Assembly (NCBI GenBank): GCA_022560555.1
Contig: JADFSZ010000009.1
Location: 1 to 18,708, forward strand
Origin: PVC group bacterium
GTDB lineage: Bacteria; GCA-001730085; JADFSZ01
Direction of reading: 5' to 3'
DNA length: 18,708 nt
The notes under the pieces were generated by a model, which saw only the letters and a list, made by a program, of their open reading frames with translations, was not told the origin of the DNA and did no database searches. Shown here one piece after another: positions 1 to 9,264 of this stretch. Position 1 is the first letter of the stretch; each line of letters begins with the position of its first letter. The translations under genes and the position numbers were made by a program.

Positions 1-1
1 T

Positions 2-1684
2 TCATGCGGATTGATTCATAAACATGCGTATCTTTGGATTGTGCTTGTTGTTGGTGGTTGGGAATTGTTTTGCCAAGCAAAAGCATTTACTCAAAACCGT
101 TTGTGGAGTTTGGACATAACAATCCAACCTAAGAATGCCTTGATTTTTGGAGTTTTAGTTTTTATGGGAGGTCTTATTATCTGGGGGGCGTTTTTACCGC
201 CGCTTACCTATGACGGACTCGAGTATCATGTCGGGGCTCCTATGCAATACATTCGGGATGGGAGGATCCACTTTCTCGAGGAAAATGTGTATGCGAGTTT
301 TCCGGCTCTTGTCGAAATGTTTTATTTGTGGGGCCTTGTATCTGTTGATATGCTTGCACCGAAATTGATTCATGCCGCGTTGGGTTTGATGAGCCTCTAT
401 TTGATTTTTGTAATCGGCCGGGATTTTTTTAGCCGAACAGCGGGATGGTTGGGGGCCCTGTTTTTTGCGGTTTATCCCGGGCTGTTCTTGCTCACAACAC
501 AGGTTTATATCGATTTGGGTGTTTTGTTTTTCGGGCTTCTCACGGTGCTTGTCATGTTCCAATGGTGCAAAAACCCCCGGCAAGAGAAGAAATTCTCCTC
601 AGCTATCGGGTTTTTTGTGGGATGTGCGTGTGCGTGTAAATACACGGCTGTCCTTCTGTGGTTGCTTCCCGTATGGATTTTGTTGAATGTCATTCTCAAA
701 ATGAAAAAGATGAGTCTGAAGGAATATGTGTTTCATAACGGATGCTTTTTTGTGATGGCGCTCCTTGCCGTTATGCCATGGCTTATAAAAAATACGGTTT
801 TTTCCGGAAATCCTGTTTTTCCTTTTCTCTATGAATGGCTGGGGGGGCGCGGATGGACCCAGGAGCTGTCTGATTTATTTATGACATCCCATCTTCCTCC
901 AAAATTTGACCTGAATGTTTTAAAAGAGACTTGGATCAGAAACCATCAGTTGAATGTTCTCTTGATTGTGTTTATCCCCGGGCTGATTTTAGAATGGAAA
1001 GAAAAAAATCTGTTCTCGATGATCACGGGTTTATTGGTTCTTATGATGCTTGTTTTATTCCATTTGTGGACAAAATCTTTATGGCGTTTTTTTATTATCG
1101 GGGCAGGGCTCATGGCTCTCCTATCTGCCAGAGGATTCTGTTTGATGTTCACGCACATGAAAAATCGTGTTGTCAAAATTGGTCTTGTTCTTGTCGTATG
1201 TATGGGCGTTCTTTATGGGGTGGTTTTGAATATTGTTTTTCTGATTTCTCAAGAGGCGTTAGGAGTGATTTTTGGGGTCGAACCTCCGAAAACATATTTA
1301 ACCCGGAGGCTTCCCCACTATCCGGCGGTAGAATATTTGAATAGGCTGGAACTCAACCGGTCTAAAGAAAAAATTCTGTTTGTCGGAGAGTCAAGAATAT
1401 TCTATATTGAACAACCGATTATCAGCGGAACAGCTTTTAATAAAAATGTCCTTGAAGAAATATTTCGAACCGGAATAAATTATCGAGACATATACGAAGA
1501 CCTTCGCGCCAGGCATATTTCTTACATTTTTATCAATTTTTCTGAGGTCAGCAGACTCGAAAAGTCTTATGGGTATTTGAAAGATTTTGATTGGGGGCGT
1601 TTTTATGGATTTTCCGATGAATACTTAGACGTGGTTTTTCAAGATGAAAAGAAAACAATGTTTGTGTACAGGATGAAAAAATAA
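2..1684 (+). CDS. GT-C fold membrane glycosyltransferase (PMT/ArnT/GT39-like), 5' partial
   Basis: This is a polytopic inner-membrane protein, probably a glycosyltransferase that uses polyprenyl-phosphate sugar donors and acts on the periplasmic side. Numbering from the TTG at 11, there are hydrophobic segments at about 6-20 and 43-60. An acidic periplasmic loop follows (LTYDGLEYH, with D68, E71, Y72, H73), typical of the first loop of GT-C enzymes. Many further membrane segments follow, with a GNPVFPF motif near the middle and a soluble C-terminal domain of roughly 130 residues. The frame stays open to the left edge with no ATG, and TTG 11 has no visible ribosome binding site, so the N terminus probably lies outside the window. 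The GT4 gene follows after two bases. The family call is good, but the sugar and acceptor cannot be read from the sequence. Confidence 0.75.
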   Translation, partial: SCGLIHKHAYLWIVLVVGGWELFCQAKAFTQNRLWSLDITIQPKNALIFGVLVFMGGLIIWGAFLPPLTYDGLEYHVGAPMQYIRDGRIHFLEENVYASFPALVEMFYLWGLVSVDMLAPKLIHAALGLMSLYLIFVIGRDFFSRTAGWLGALFFAVYPGLFLLTTQVYIDLGVLFFGLLTVLVMFQWCKNPRQEKKFSSAIGFFVGCACACKYTAVLLWLLPVWILLNVILKMKKMSLKEYVFHNGCFFVMALLAVMPWLIKNTVFSGNPVFPFLYEWLGGRGWTQELSDLFMTSHLPPKFDLNVLKETWIRNHQLNVLLIVFIPGLILEWKEKNLFSMITGLLVLMMLVLFHLWTKSLWRFFIIGAGLMALLSARGFCLMFTHMKNRVVKIGLVLVVCMGVLYGVVLNIVFLISQEALGVIFGVEPPKTYLTRRLPHYPAVEYLNRLELNRSKEKILFVGESRIFYIEQPIISGTAFNKNVLEEIFRTGINYRDIYEDLRARHISYIFINFSEVSRLEKSYGYLKDFDWGRFYGFSDEYLDVVFQDEKKTMFVYRMKK

Positions 1685-1686
1685 GC

Positions 1687-2883
1687 ATGTCAGCGATTTC
1701 CGGGCACAATAAAAAAATAAAAGTGGCTCACGTTATCACGCGAATGATTATCGGCGGAGCACAGGAAAATACACTTTACACAGTTCAGGGTTTAGCAAAA
1801 ATGCCTCAATATGATGTCGACCTGATAAGCGGACCGACATATGGTCCTGAAGGGGCTCTGACGTCCCAACATCCTGATCATGACTACGATGTTAAAATTA
1901 TTCCGAGTTTAAAACGTAATCTTAATCCATTCCTTGATATCATCGCTTTTTTCCATCTTTTTATTACCTTTATGAAAGGGAGATATCATATTGTCCATAC
2001 CCATAGTGCAAAGGCCGGGATACTAGGGCGATTGGCCGCGAAATGTGCCGGCGTCCCCATCATAGTGCACACAATTCATGGCTTGTCGTTTCATCCCTAC
2101 CAAGAGAATTGGCTTAACTATATTTACATTAAGCTCGAAAAAATCGTTGCTTTTTGGACATCAAAGCTTATTGTCGTCTGTGACCGCATGTGCGTACAGT
2201 CGGTTAAGGTCGGTATCGCGCCAAAAAATAAATATGTTAAAATTTATAGCGGGATCGATGTTGAGGATTTTTACCGAATACGTATTCCTCAAGAAGAGCT
2301 CTTGCGGCAGTTAAATATTGAGCCAGATAAAGTGATCATCGGAAAAGTCGCTCGATTGTTTCCTCTCAAAGGACATATTTATTTGCTAAAAGCTGTACGA
2401 TCACTTATAAGAGATTTTCCTAACTTAAGATTGGTACTCGTGGGAGACGGTATCCTTAAGGAGCACCTTATGCGTGAATCTGTTCGTTACGGCATCCAAG
2501 AATATGTGAGGTTCGTTGGGCTTGTCCCCCCAGAGGAAATTTCATCTTATCTCTCTATTATGAATATCGTTGTGCATGTCTCATTGCGGGAAGGGCTCGC
2601 AAGAGTGATTCCTCAGGCCATGCTTTTGAAAAAACCCGTTGTCGCATTTAATCTTGATGGAGCTCCCGAATTGATTTTTGATGGCAAAACGGGGTGTCTT
2701 GTGAAGCCGGAATCCCTCACGGGGCTCAACTCGGCTTTGGCCTATTTGCTGAAAAATCCATCACAGGCAAAGCATATGGGAAGCATGGCCAAAGATATGG
2801 TTGAGCCCAAATTCAGTCATTTAACTATGGTGAAAAAAATCGATGATGTTTATAATGATTTGATAAAAGAGGAGAAAATTTGA
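1687..2883 (+). CDS. Glycosyltransferase family 4 (GT-B fold)
   Basis: This is a 398-aa cytoplasmic, probably membrane-associated glycosyltransferase that would transfer a sugar from a nucleotide-sugar donor to a growing lipid-linked glycan. The N-terminal Rossmann-like half shows the GGAQENTL acceptor-side glycine loop (about 23-30) and an HTHSAKAGILGR segment typical of GT4 enzymes. The C-terminal half has VARLFPLKGH, LVLVGDG and the donor-binding stretch REGLARVIPQA (301-311) followed by FNLDGAPELI. The usual EX7E motif reads E302 and Q310 here, a substitution I recall in related GT4 proteins. The ATG lies two bases after the previous stop, and the gene overlaps the following transferase by four bases. 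It fits the polysaccharide operon. Linkage and sugar are unknown. Confidence 0.88.
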   Translation: MSAISGHNKKIKVAHVITRMIIGGAQENTLYTVQGLAKMPQYDVDLISGPTYGPEGALTSQHPDHDYDVKIIPSLKRNLNPFLDIIAFFHLFITFMKGRYHIVHTHSAKAGILGRLAAKCAGVPIIVHTIHGLSFHPYQENWLNYIYIKLEKIVAFWTSKLIVVCDRMCVQSVKVGIAPKNKYVKIYSGIDVEDFYRIRIPQEELLRQLNIEPDKVIIGKVARLFPLKGHIYLLKAVRSLIRDFPNLRLVLVGDGILKEHLMRESVRYGIQEYVRFVGLVPPEEISSYLSIMNIVVHVSLREGLARVIPQAMLLKKPVVAFNLDGAPELIFDGKTGCLVKPESLTGLNSALAYLLKNPSQAKHMGSMAKDMVEPKFSHLTMVKKIDDVYNDLIKEEKI

Positions 2884-3980
2884 ATCTTTTAATGATCAGT
2901 TTTTCGATTTTAGCTCTAACGTGTATGTTGTCCGCGGTGATGACATATCTCATCAGAATCTTTGCGCTCAAAAAAGGGCTTGTAGATATTCCACAGGAAA
3001 GAAAAATCCACAATGAACCCATTGCGTTAGGGGGCGGTGTGGCGATTTATGCCTCTATGGCTGTTGTTATCCTGGTGGGTTTAATAGGATTGCAGCTGAA
3101 GTTGTTCCCCTTGGAAAGAATGTTTCAGTTCTATGACCTCCCATTGTCTTTGTTGAGTGGGATGGTTAGCGTTATTCCCAAGGTGGTTGTTGTGTTGATC
3201 AGCATCAGCGTTATCATGCTTTTAGGTCTTCTGGATGATATCAAAGGTGTTCGTGTCAGCATAAAATTTTTTACGGAAGCGTTGATGGGAGTTTTTTTAT
3301 ATGCCGCGGATATCAAAATCACGTTATTTTCTTCAAACCCTTTGCTGAACCTGTTTTTTACTGTCGGTTGGGTGGTGTTAGTGACGAATAGTTTTAATCT
3401 GTTGGATAACATGGATGGCCTGACCGCGGGAATTGCTTTTATCAGCGGAATTTTTCTATTAGGAGTTGCCATAGAATACGGCCAATTTTTTGTAAGTTTT
3501 ATTATTGCCTCTTTTTGCGGTGCTCTTTTAGGGTTTTTGTTTTTTAATTATTATCCCGCGAAAATTTTTATGGGGGATGCCGGGAGTTTAAGTGTCGGCT
3601 ATATGATTTCGGTTTTAACGATTCTCACGACCTATTACACACCAAGCGATTCTAAAATCTTGCCGATCATGATACCGCTGTTCATTCTCATGATTCCAAT
3701 CTTTGACACTCTATCTGTTGTCGTTATACGTTTCAAACAGCATAGACCGATTTTTCAAGGAGATAAAAGCCATTTTTCTCATCGTCTTGTGAGCCTTGGT
3801 CTATCACAGAAAAATGCCGTTTTATTAATCTACCTTTTATGTATTTGTCTCGCCCTGCCTGCTTTGCTTGTCCGTAGAGTAGATCCAATAGGAATGTTCT
3901 TTCTGTTTCTTTTAGATTTAGTATTGATAATTATCATCGTTATCCTTGAATATGCCGCTATCAAAAAAAATAAAAATTGA
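2880..3980 (+). CDS. wecA: Polyprenyl-phosphate N-acetylhexosamine-1-phosphate transferase (WecA/TagO/MraY family)
   Basis: This integral membrane enzyme of 366 aa would start lipid-linked glycan synthesis by moving a sugar-1-phosphate (usually GlcNAc-1-P) from a UDP-sugar to undecaprenyl phosphate on the cytoplasmic face. The family signature is complete: RKIHNEP and a glycine run at 41-53, GLLDD (D119, D120, Mg-binding), NSFNLLDNMDGL (170-181, with N173, D176, D179), FMGDAGS (230-236) and the histidine-rich DKSHFSHRL (295-303) before the last membrane helices. About ten membrane segments are visible. The start is TTG 2880, overlapping the previous stop by four bases, with AGAGGAG at 2868-2874 at good spacing. 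The downstream gene overlaps its 3' end. It could act in O-antigen, ECA-like or exopolysaccharide synthesis, and the exact sugar is not determinable. Confidence 0.92.
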   Translation: MNLLMISFSILALTCMLSAVMTYLIRIFALKKGLVDIPQERKIHNEPIALGGGVAIYASMAVVILVGLIGLQLKLFPLERMFQFYDLPLSLLSGMVSVIPKVVVVLISISVIMLLGLLDDIKGVRVSIKFFTEALMGVFLYAADIKITLFSSNPLLNLFFTVGWVVLVTNSFNLLDNMDGLTAGIAFISGIFLLGVAIEYGQFFVSFIIASFCGALLGFLFFNYYPAKIFMGDAGSLSVGYMISVLTILTTYYTPSDSKILPIMIPLFILMIPIFDTLSVVVIRFKQHRPIFQGDKSHFSHRLVSLGLSQKNAVLLIYLLCICLALPALLVRRVDPIGMFFLFLLDLVLIIIIVILEYAAIKKNKN

Positions 3981-5802
3981 TAATATTTTCAGGCTGCTTC
4001 TTTTGCTTATTATTTTAGCGGCTCCCCTAAAATTCGGACTTCCTTTTGTTGAGAATATCCCGAATTTTTGGCCGGGCTCTTTGGATGAGTGGCTGATATG
4101 GTCTTGGCCGGCTGAGATTTTTTGTTTAGGTGTGTGTGTGCTGACCTTGCTTGCCCTGCCGGTTTTAATCAAGAAAAAAGTCCCGCCTGCCTTTGCCGTA
4201 TGTGGTCTCTTAATATTCGTATTTGCTGTTCCGTCAGTGATCGGGTCTGTCGCCCTGACAGCTTCCTTGGTCCAGGTGATTCAATTCGGAGCTTATTTTT
4301 TGGTATGGTGGCTCGTCGTAAGTTTGCTCGATGATGAAAAAAGTCACGAGATCCTGATTGATTGCATACTATTTTCATCTGTGATCATTATGGGGTATGC
4401 TGTTTATCAATATTTTTCCGGTTTTGATGCGACCCGGGAAATTTTGAAAAATATGGATGACCAGGCCTTTCGAGGTATCATCGAAAGTAAACTTGGCCAA
4501 AAGCGCGTATTTTCCACCTTTATTTATCCTAATGCCCTTGCAGGTTATCTGCTCATGATTTTTCCCCTGTGTGTTGTGCGTCTCAAAATAACGCGCTCTA
4601 TAAAAGAGAAGTTGTTTTACATTAGTCTTACCGTATTAAGTGTTTATGTTATGGCTCTCACACAGTCAAGAGGCGGACTGATCGTCTTAAGTGTTTTAAT
4701 ATTTTTGATGCTGTATTTTTGGGTCCCCGAGAGGGGACGCAAATATGTGTGGTCCTTAGGATGTTGTGGCGCATTATTTTTTGTCTGGGCTGTTGCCTAT
4801 TCGAAAATTAACGCAGGCTCATGGATGGCCCGGCTGGATTATTGGGAAAGCGGCTTGAACATTGTCCGTGATCATCTTTTTACCGGGACCGGCCCGGGAA
4901 CTACAGGGTATGTTTATCCCAAGTATATGTTAGCCGGGGCGGAAGAAACGAAAATGCTGCATAATAATTTTTTACAATTCCTCGCGGAATGGGGTCTTGT
5001 TTCCTTTGTCGGGTTTTTAGCTTTCTGGGGCTTGTTGTTTCAAAAAACAAAAGCGATACTTCGAGATCACGTGTCCATGGCTTGCGCTTTAGGATTAACG
5101 GCCTTTCTGATTCATTCCCTCGTTGACTTTGACCTGTATGTGCCGGGGATTGCGGTATTGGCCTTTACTTTCCATGGAATGATTTTGGGAAGATCACATA
5201 CAACATCAATAAAAATAAGGACTTGGCAAAAGTTTGGAATTTGTGTAATATTGGTCTTGATTTTGGCCCCGGCGGGGCTTTATCTTTGGCAATATGCGGA
5301 AGCGGATTATAAAACGTATGCCGCGGAGAAATCTATTCGTGCGGGGGAGCTGAAACAAGGTCTTGACTTCCTTGAAGACGCCAAAAAAATGAAAATCCCT
5401 TTCACTTGGCATCTCCTGGGGCGGCTGCATTGGCAGATGGGCCACTGGGATAGAGCCGAAGACGCGTTCAAACAAGGCGCCAAAAGTGCCACAACATATT
5501 CGGAATTTGACGCGAATCTGGCTCGAGGGTATTTTAAGTTATCAAGTCAATCAAGCGAACAAAATGAGCACTACTTAAAGCTGGCGATAGATCATATGAA
5601 AAAAGCGATAAAAAATTTTCCCGTGTATGCCCTCTATCACGCGGAATTGGCCGCTCTTTATCAAAAAAGCGGACTCCGGAATCAGGCCGGGGAAGAAGCC
5701 TTGCAGGCGCTGGAATACCATAAATTAAGCCGAAATAAAAATATGAAAACGACAGAGATACTACAACAGGCCGGGTTCCGGACCGGAGGAGAAGCCCTAT
5801 GA
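3952..5802 (+). CDS. O-antigen ligase/polymerase family protein (Wzy_C/WaaL) with C-terminal TPR repeats
   Basis: This is a 616-aa polytopic membrane protein that probably polymerises a lipid-linked glycan or ligates it to its acceptor in the periplasm. After several helices come [15 protein letters not shown] and the [11 protein letters not shown] motif that is typical of the Wzy_C/WaaL family. A large periplasmic loop follows with [14 protein letters not shown] and a [13 protein letters not shown] segment, whose histidine is the usual candidate catalytic residue. After the last helix (about 420-440) the tail carries TPR-like helical pairs. ATG 3952 is chosen, giving a 29-base overlap with wecA. 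TTG 3946, two codons upstream, is an alternative, and neither has a clear ribosome binding site, so translational coupling is likely. The stop overlaps the aroQ start (ATGA). Ligase and polymerase cannot be told apart here. Confidence 0.87.
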   Translation: MPLSKKIKIDNIFRLLLLLIILAAPLKFGLPFVENIPNFWPGSLDEWLIWSWPAEIFCLGVCVLTLLALPVLIKKKVPPAFAVCGLLIFVFAVPSVIGSVALTASLVQVIQFGAYFLVWWLVVSLLDDEKSHEILIDCILFSSVIIMGYAVYQYFSGFDATREILKNMDDQAFRGIIESKLGQKRVFSTFIYPNALAGYLLMIFPLCVVRLKITRSIKEKLFYISLTVLSVYVMALTQSRGGLIVLSVLIFLMLYFWVPERGRKYVWSLGCCGALFFVWAVAYSKINAGSWMARLDYWESGLNIVRDHLFTGTGPGTTGYVYPKYMLAGAEETKMLHNNFLQFLAEWGLVSFVGFLAFWGLLFQKTKAILRDHVSMACALGLTAFLIHSLVDFDLYVPGIAVLAFTFHGMILGRSHTTSIKIRTWQKFGICVILVLILAPAGLYLWQYAEADYKTYAAEKSIRAGELKQGLDFLEDAKKMKIPFTWHLLGRLHWQMGHWDRAEDAFKQGAKSATTYSEFDANLARGYFKLSSQSSEQNEHYLKLAIDHMKKAIKNFPVYALYHAELAALYQKSGLRNQAGEEALQALEYHKLSRNKNMKTTEILQQAGFRTGGEAL

Positions 5803-6239
5803 ATAAAGTTCTCGTCATTCATGGCCCGAATTTAGGCCTTCTGGGATCGCGGCAGCCGGAAATATACGGGCATTTTACATTGGATGAAATCAACGGACGC
5901 TTACGTGAACGGGCGAATGATCTCGGGGTTGAGTTGGAGGATTTTCAGTCGGATCATGAGGGGCAAATTGTTGAGAAAATCGGACAGACCGATGCTCAAT
6001 TTATCGTTATTAATCCTGCCGCCTACACCCACACTAGTGTTGCCATTGCGGATGCTTTGGCCGCACGGGACATTCCTGCCATAGAAGTTCACTTATCGAA
6101 TATTTATAAGCGTGAAGAGTTTCGGCACAAATCCATGGTCTCGCCTTATGTCCTGGGTCAAATCACAGGGCTTGGAGAGGATAGTTATGTATTGGCTCTT
6201 GAGGCGGCTGTCCGGATACTCAAGAGAAAAACCTCTTAA
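5799..6239 (+). CDS. aroQ: 3-dehydroquinate dehydratase, type II
   Basis: This 146-aa cytoplasmic shikimate-pathway enzyme dehydrates 3-dehydroquinate to 3-dehydroshikimate. Type II enzymes are dodecamers. The family motifs are all present in order: [17 protein letters not shown] (8-24) with R18 and the catalytic Y23, QSDHEGQIV (50-58), [10 protein letters not shown] (71-80) with N72, EVHLSN (96-101) with catalytic H98, then REEFRHKS (105-112) and a GQITGLG turn. The length is typical. A ribosome binding site (GGAGGAGAAG, around 5786-5795) precedes ATG 5799, which overlaps the ligase stop as ATGA. One detail departs from the usual consensus: the second Asn of GPNLNLLG is Gly here. It is metabolically unrelated to its glycan-synthesis neighbours, so its presence reflects operon packing rather than shared pathway. 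Confidence 0.96.
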   Translation: MNKVLVIHGPNLGLLGSRQPEIYGHFTLDEINGRLRERANDLGVELEDFQSDHEGQIVEKIGQTDAQFIVINPAAYTHTSVAIADALAARDIPAIEVHLSNIYKREEFRHKSMVSPYVLGQITGLGEDSYVLALEAAVRILKRKTS

Positions 6240-6253
6240 GAAGGATAACAATA

Positions 6254-7273
6254 TTGTCTCGGCTCAAAAAACATCTGGGAACCTGTGTGCGTTTGATTGT
6301 CAGTGTCGGCATCCTATTTCTGATCATAAAAAATATTGACCTCGTTGGATTTTCGGGCATTGTTAAGAACGCGAAACTGTCATGGATTCTGGGAACTTGG
6401 GCCCTTTTAGGGCTGTTCATGATCCCTCTCTCTGTGGCCCGACTGCAATTATTTCTCGTATCACACAACATTAGGCTTCCCTTTTCACGTGTTCTTGTTT
6501 ATCAAATGGTTGGATATTTTTACAATACTTTTTTACCCGGAGGAGTCGGGGGAGATATTATTAAAGCCTATTATATTGCGCAAGAGACTGATAAAAAGCA
6601 TGAAACAGTTGCCGCTGTGATCGCGGATCGTATTGTGGGCCTCATAAGCCTATTTTCTTTAGCTGTGATCGCGTTGTTCCTCAAATGGAATGAGCCCGCT
6701 TTTCATATTCCGCGGGTGATTATTGCTTGCGCGTGCATCCTCGCGGGAATTTGTCTTGCCATTTTTTTTAACAAGAAGCTTATGAGGCGCATTCCTTTTG
6801 GCAAAACTCTTTTTGAAAAAATCCCGTTTCACAGCGCTATTTCCCGTGCCTATGACGCGCTGCACTACTATAAAAATCAAAAAACGTTTCTTGTCAAAGC
6901 ATTTGCTTATTCCCTTGTGATGCAGCTGATTTTCATTTTAGGACACATACCCATAGCCTTTGCTTTAGGGATTGATGTTTTAAACCCGCTCGTGTATATC
7001 ACCCTGGTGCCGATTGCCATTACGATCGCGGCGATACCCATTTCCATACAGGGCTGGGGTATAGGAGAAGCTGTTTACATCAAACTGTTCGGATTGGTTG
7101 GCATAGCGAGCGCGCACAGCCTTGCCTTGTCTGTGATTATGAGGTTTGCTATGATGCTGATCGGAATGGTCGGAGCCGGTTTCTATATGTGTCTCGGTCT
7201 TATTCGTAAAGATTTCACTCCCGTCAAAGGAATGGGGAGTGATTGGATTAACAAAAAGGAGCCAGTGAAATGA
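6254..7273 (+). CDS. Flippase-like membrane protein (UPF0104 / lysylphosphatidylglycerol synthase TM region, AglD/MprF-N-like)
   Basis: This is a 339-aa integral membrane protein with about eight hydrophobic segments. It matches the membrane half of MprF-type proteins without their catalytic aminoacyl-transfer half. The conserved motifs are FYNTFLPGGVGGDIIKAYYIA (roughly 92-112), AVIADRIVGLISL just after it, and SIQGWGIGEAVYIKLFGL near residue 260-280, all in the expected order. Members are implicated in lipid or lipid-linked sugar movement, but their activity is often unproven. The start is TTG 6254, with AAGGA at 6241-6245 and eight bases of spacing, 14 bases after the aroQ stop. The stop overlaps the next small gene as ATGA. 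In this glycan operon a lipid or glycolipid translocation role is a reasonable inference only. Confidence 0.85.
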   Translation: MSRLKKHLGTCVRLIVSVGILFLIIKNIDLVGFSGIVKNAKLSWILGTWALLGLFMIPLSVARLQLFLVSHNIRLPFSRVLVYQMVGYFYNTFLPGGVGGDIIKAYYIAQETDKKHETVAAVIADRIVGLISLFSLAVIALFLKWNEPAFHIPRVIIACACILAGICLAIFFNKKLMRRIPFGKTLFEKIPFHSAISRAYDALHYYKNQKTFLVKAFAYSLVMQLIFILGHIPIAFALGIDVLNPLVYITLVPIAITIAAIPISIQGWGIGEAVYIKLFGLVGIASAHSLALSVIMRFAMMLIGMVGAGFYMCLGLIRKDFTPVKGMGSDWINKKEPVK

Positions 7274-7449
7274 TTGATAAAAAATTGATGTCTATTTTAG
7301 CCTGTCCCGTGTGTCACGAAAAAGTATCTGCCGATGAAAACGAACAGTTTCTTGTCTGTGTTTCATGCGGGCGCGCTTATCCTGTCAAAAACGGAATCCC
7401 CGTCATGTTGGCTGATCAGGCTATTTTGAAGGATGATCGGAAGTCCTGA
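7270..7449 (+). CDS. Small Trm112-like zinc-ribbon protein (YcaR family)
   Basis: This is a 59-residue protein. It begins at ATG 7270, overlapping the previous stop as ATGA, with AAGGAG at about 7256-7261 and eight bases of spacing. The sequence starts MIDKKLMSILACPVC, carries a second cysteine pair (CVSC, residues 30-33) and ends its core with GRAYPVKNGIPVML. This is the standard Trm112/YcaR pattern: CPxC, then CxxC, then a YPI..GIP.ML-like motif. The eukaryotic and archaeal relatives activate methyltransferases. The short bacterial versions often sit beside lipid or envelope genes and their partners are mostly undefined. The two cysteine pairs suggest one structural zinc ion. The neighbouring UPF0104 protein and the glycan operon make an envelope-related accessory role plausible but unproven. 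Confidence 0.88.
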   Translation: MIDKKLMSILACPVCHEKVSADENEQFLVCVSCGRAYPVKNGIPVMLADQAILKDDRKS

Positions 7450-7458
7450 TTTTTCCTG

Positions 7459-8232
7459 ATGAGTAAAATAAAGAATATCATGTCTTGGAACGTTAATGGG
7501 ATTCGTTCTATTGAGAAAAAAGGCTTTGTGAAATGGCTAAAGCAAACAGCGCCGGATGTTCTGTGTTTCCAAGAAATAAAAGCGACTGAAGAGCAGGTTC
7601 CTAAATCCATAAACGATAGTGAAGATTATTTTTCTTTTTGGAATAGTTCGGTAAAAAAAGGTTATGCCGGGGTCGGTATCTTAAGTCAGATTGAACCTTT
7701 GGGCGTTCAAATGGGCATGAAACACAAGAGATTTGATATCGAAGGGCGTGTTTTGACATGTGAATTCACTAATTACTATGTGATATCAGTCTATTTTCCT
7801 AACGCGCAAGAGGGATTAAAGAGGCTGAAATATAAGTTAGAATTTAACGAAGCTTTTACCAAATTTGTGTCCGCGTTGCGCTCTAAAAAAGATGTTGTGA
7901 TTTGCGGAGATTATAATGTGGCTCATAACGAAATCGATCTGGAGCGCCCTAAAGCTAATGAGAACAACGCGGGGTTTTCATGGCCGGAGCGACAATGGAT
8001 GACATCGTTTTTAAAGAGAGGGTTCCTCGATACATTCCGTCTGTTCAATGATCGCTCCCGTCAATATACGTGGTGGAGTTACCGCGCCCAAGCGCGCCGG
8101 AAGAATATTGGATGGCGTATTGATTATGTGTGTGTTAACCATGAAGCAAAAAAAAGAGTGAAAAAGGCTTATATTATGAAAGACGTATTGGGATCGGATC
8201 ACTGCCCTGTAGGAATCGAATTTTCGTCGTAG
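7459..8232 (+). CDS. xth: Exodeoxyribonuclease III / AP endonuclease (EEP superfamily)
   Basis: This 257-aa cytoplasmic base-excision-repair nuclease cleaves DNA 5' to abasic sites and has 3'-phosphodiesterase/exonuclease activity in its family. All active-site motifs are visible: SWNVNGIRS (9-17, with N11), CFQEIK (36-41, with metal ligand E39), VYFPNAQ (111-117, with Y112), ICGDYNVAH (148-156, with D151 and N153), a YTWWSYR segment, GWRIDYV (218-224, with D222) and the terminal GSDHCPV (245-251, with the D247/H248 pair). The length is normal for the family. ATG 7459 lies nine bases after the Trm112-like stop; the ribosome binding site is weak (GGAAG about 15 bases upstream), so coupling to upstream translation is likely. 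The gene seems to be a passenger in the transcription unit. Confidence 0.95.
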   Translation: MSKIKNIMSWNVNGIRSIEKKGFVKWLKQTAPDVLCFQEIKATEEQVPKSINDSEDYFSFWNSSVKKGYAGVGILSQIEPLGVQMGMKHKRFDIEGRVLTCEFTNYYVISVYFPNAQEGLKRLKYKLEFNEAFTKFVSALRSKKDVVICGDYNVAHNEIDLERPKANENNAGFSWPERQWMTSFLKRGFLDTFRLFNDRSRQYTWWSYRAQARRKNIGWRIDYVCVNHEAKKRVKKAYIMKDVLGSDHCPVGIEFSS

Positions 8233-8238
8233 GATAAT

Positions 8239-9264
8239 ATGCGATTTTCACATCTAGAATATATTTGGCTGCTGGGCATCATTCCTTTGGGGCTACTCCT
8301 TTTGGTTTGGTCTCGACAAAAGAAAAAACAGGGTCTTCGTGCATTTGCGGATGTTTCACAGCATCCGTATCTCTTGAGGCCATTGAGCCGGGCTCGACAG
8401 CGCTTGAAGAGCGGGCTGCAAATAACTGTCTTGGGGCTGGTGGTGGCTGCGTTGCTTGGTCCGCAGTGGGGGTACGATTGGCAAGAGGTGAAAAAAAGCG
8501 GTGTGGATATTGTCGTTGCTATAGACGTCTCAAAAAGCATGTTGGCTGAAGACATAAAGCCGAATCGACTTGATCGAACAAAGAAAGAAGTTGAAAGACT
8601 CATAAGCGTCCTCAAGGGAGACCGTATTGCGATTGTGGCCTTTGCGGGAAATGCGTTTATTCAATGTCCGCTCACGACGGATTATGGAGTCGCGAAATTA
8701 TTTTTATCTGATTTAAATACAGATTCACTTCCCTTGGGAGGAACGGATATTGGACGTGCGATTGAAAAATCATTGGAAGCGTACGATAAATCTGATCTTG
8801 AACATCGTGTGCTCATATTGATTTCAGACGGTGAAGATCATGGGGGAGAAATCGAAAACGCCATCGAGAGGGCCCAAAAAGAACATGTAGCCGTTTATCC
8901 GGTTTTGGTCGGGAGTGTCATGGGCGCTCCTATTCCGATTCTTGATAACCAGGGAAACAGATCCTATATAAAAGACCAAGCGGGCTTGCTTGTTTTATCT
9001 AAACAGAATCCGGAAATGTTTTCCTTGATCGCCGCTCAAACAGGGACATTCTTGTCTGTGCTTGGCTCATCCGGCTTTGCTTTAGAAGACGTTTATTCTC
9101 TGGAAATTGATCGGCTCGAGAAAAAAGAGTTTCAGGCCCAAAGAAACAAGCAATACCATGACCGATTTGCATGGTTTGTGTTGGGGGCTCTCATTCTTTA
9201 TATGATTGAAATGTTTGTTCCCGAATCTAAAAAGGAAATTCCTCGTGAGACGTCCTCCGCATAA
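8239..9264 (+). CDS. batA: VWA-domain membrane protein of the Bat cluster (BatA/BatB-like)
   Basis: This 341-aa protein is anchored by two N-terminal hydrophobic segments (about 8-25 and 60-75) and one near the C terminus (about 310-326), with a von Willebrand factor A domain between them on the periplasmic side, the usual BatA/BatB layout. The metal-ion-dependent adhesion site is intact: DVSKS (96-100), T169 in LGGTDIG, and D197 in LISDGED. Bat proteins were linked to aerotolerance and later to envelope-stress tolerance and virulence in Bacteroides, Leptospira and Francisella-type systems; the mechanism is not settled. The start ATG 8239 is four bases after an AGGA, six bases after the xth stop. 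It is the only VWA gene of the cluster, so A and B cannot be separated by name; I use batA loosely. Confidence 0.88.
   Translation: MRFSHLEYIWLLGIIPLGLLLLVWSRQKKKQGLRAFADVSQHPYLLRPLSRARQRLKSGLQITVLGLVVAALLGPQWGYDWQEVKKSGVDIVVAIDVSKSMLAEDIKPNRLDRTKKEVERLISVLKGDRIAIVAFAGNAFIQCPLTTDYGVAKLFLSDLNTDSLPLGGTDIGRAIEKSLEAYDKSDLEHRVLILISDGEDHGGEIENAIERAQKEHVAVYPVLVGSVMGAPIPILDNQGNRSYIKDQAGLLVLSKQNPEMFSLIAAQTGTFLSVLGSSGFALEDVYSLEIDRLEKKEFQAQRNKQYHDRFAWFVLGALILYMIEMFVPESKKEIPRETSSA
9232..9236 (+). promoter_or_regulatory. Ribosome binding site that sets the batC start
   Basis: AAGGA at 9232-9236 lies eight bases before GTG 9245. This supports GTG 9245 over the earlier in-frame TTG 9206, which has no such site and would add a hydrophilic extension ahead of the membrane anchor. 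Confidence 0.6.

Noticed and set aside
194-583. Minus-strand open frame of 129 codons
   Set aside because: It is antisense to the well-supported GT-C membrane protein and has no recognisable domain.
9206-9244. TTG 9206 as the batC start
   Set aside because: It has no ribosome binding site and adds a non-signal-like extension inside batA; GTG 9245 has AAGGA at the right distance and sits directly before the membrane anchor.
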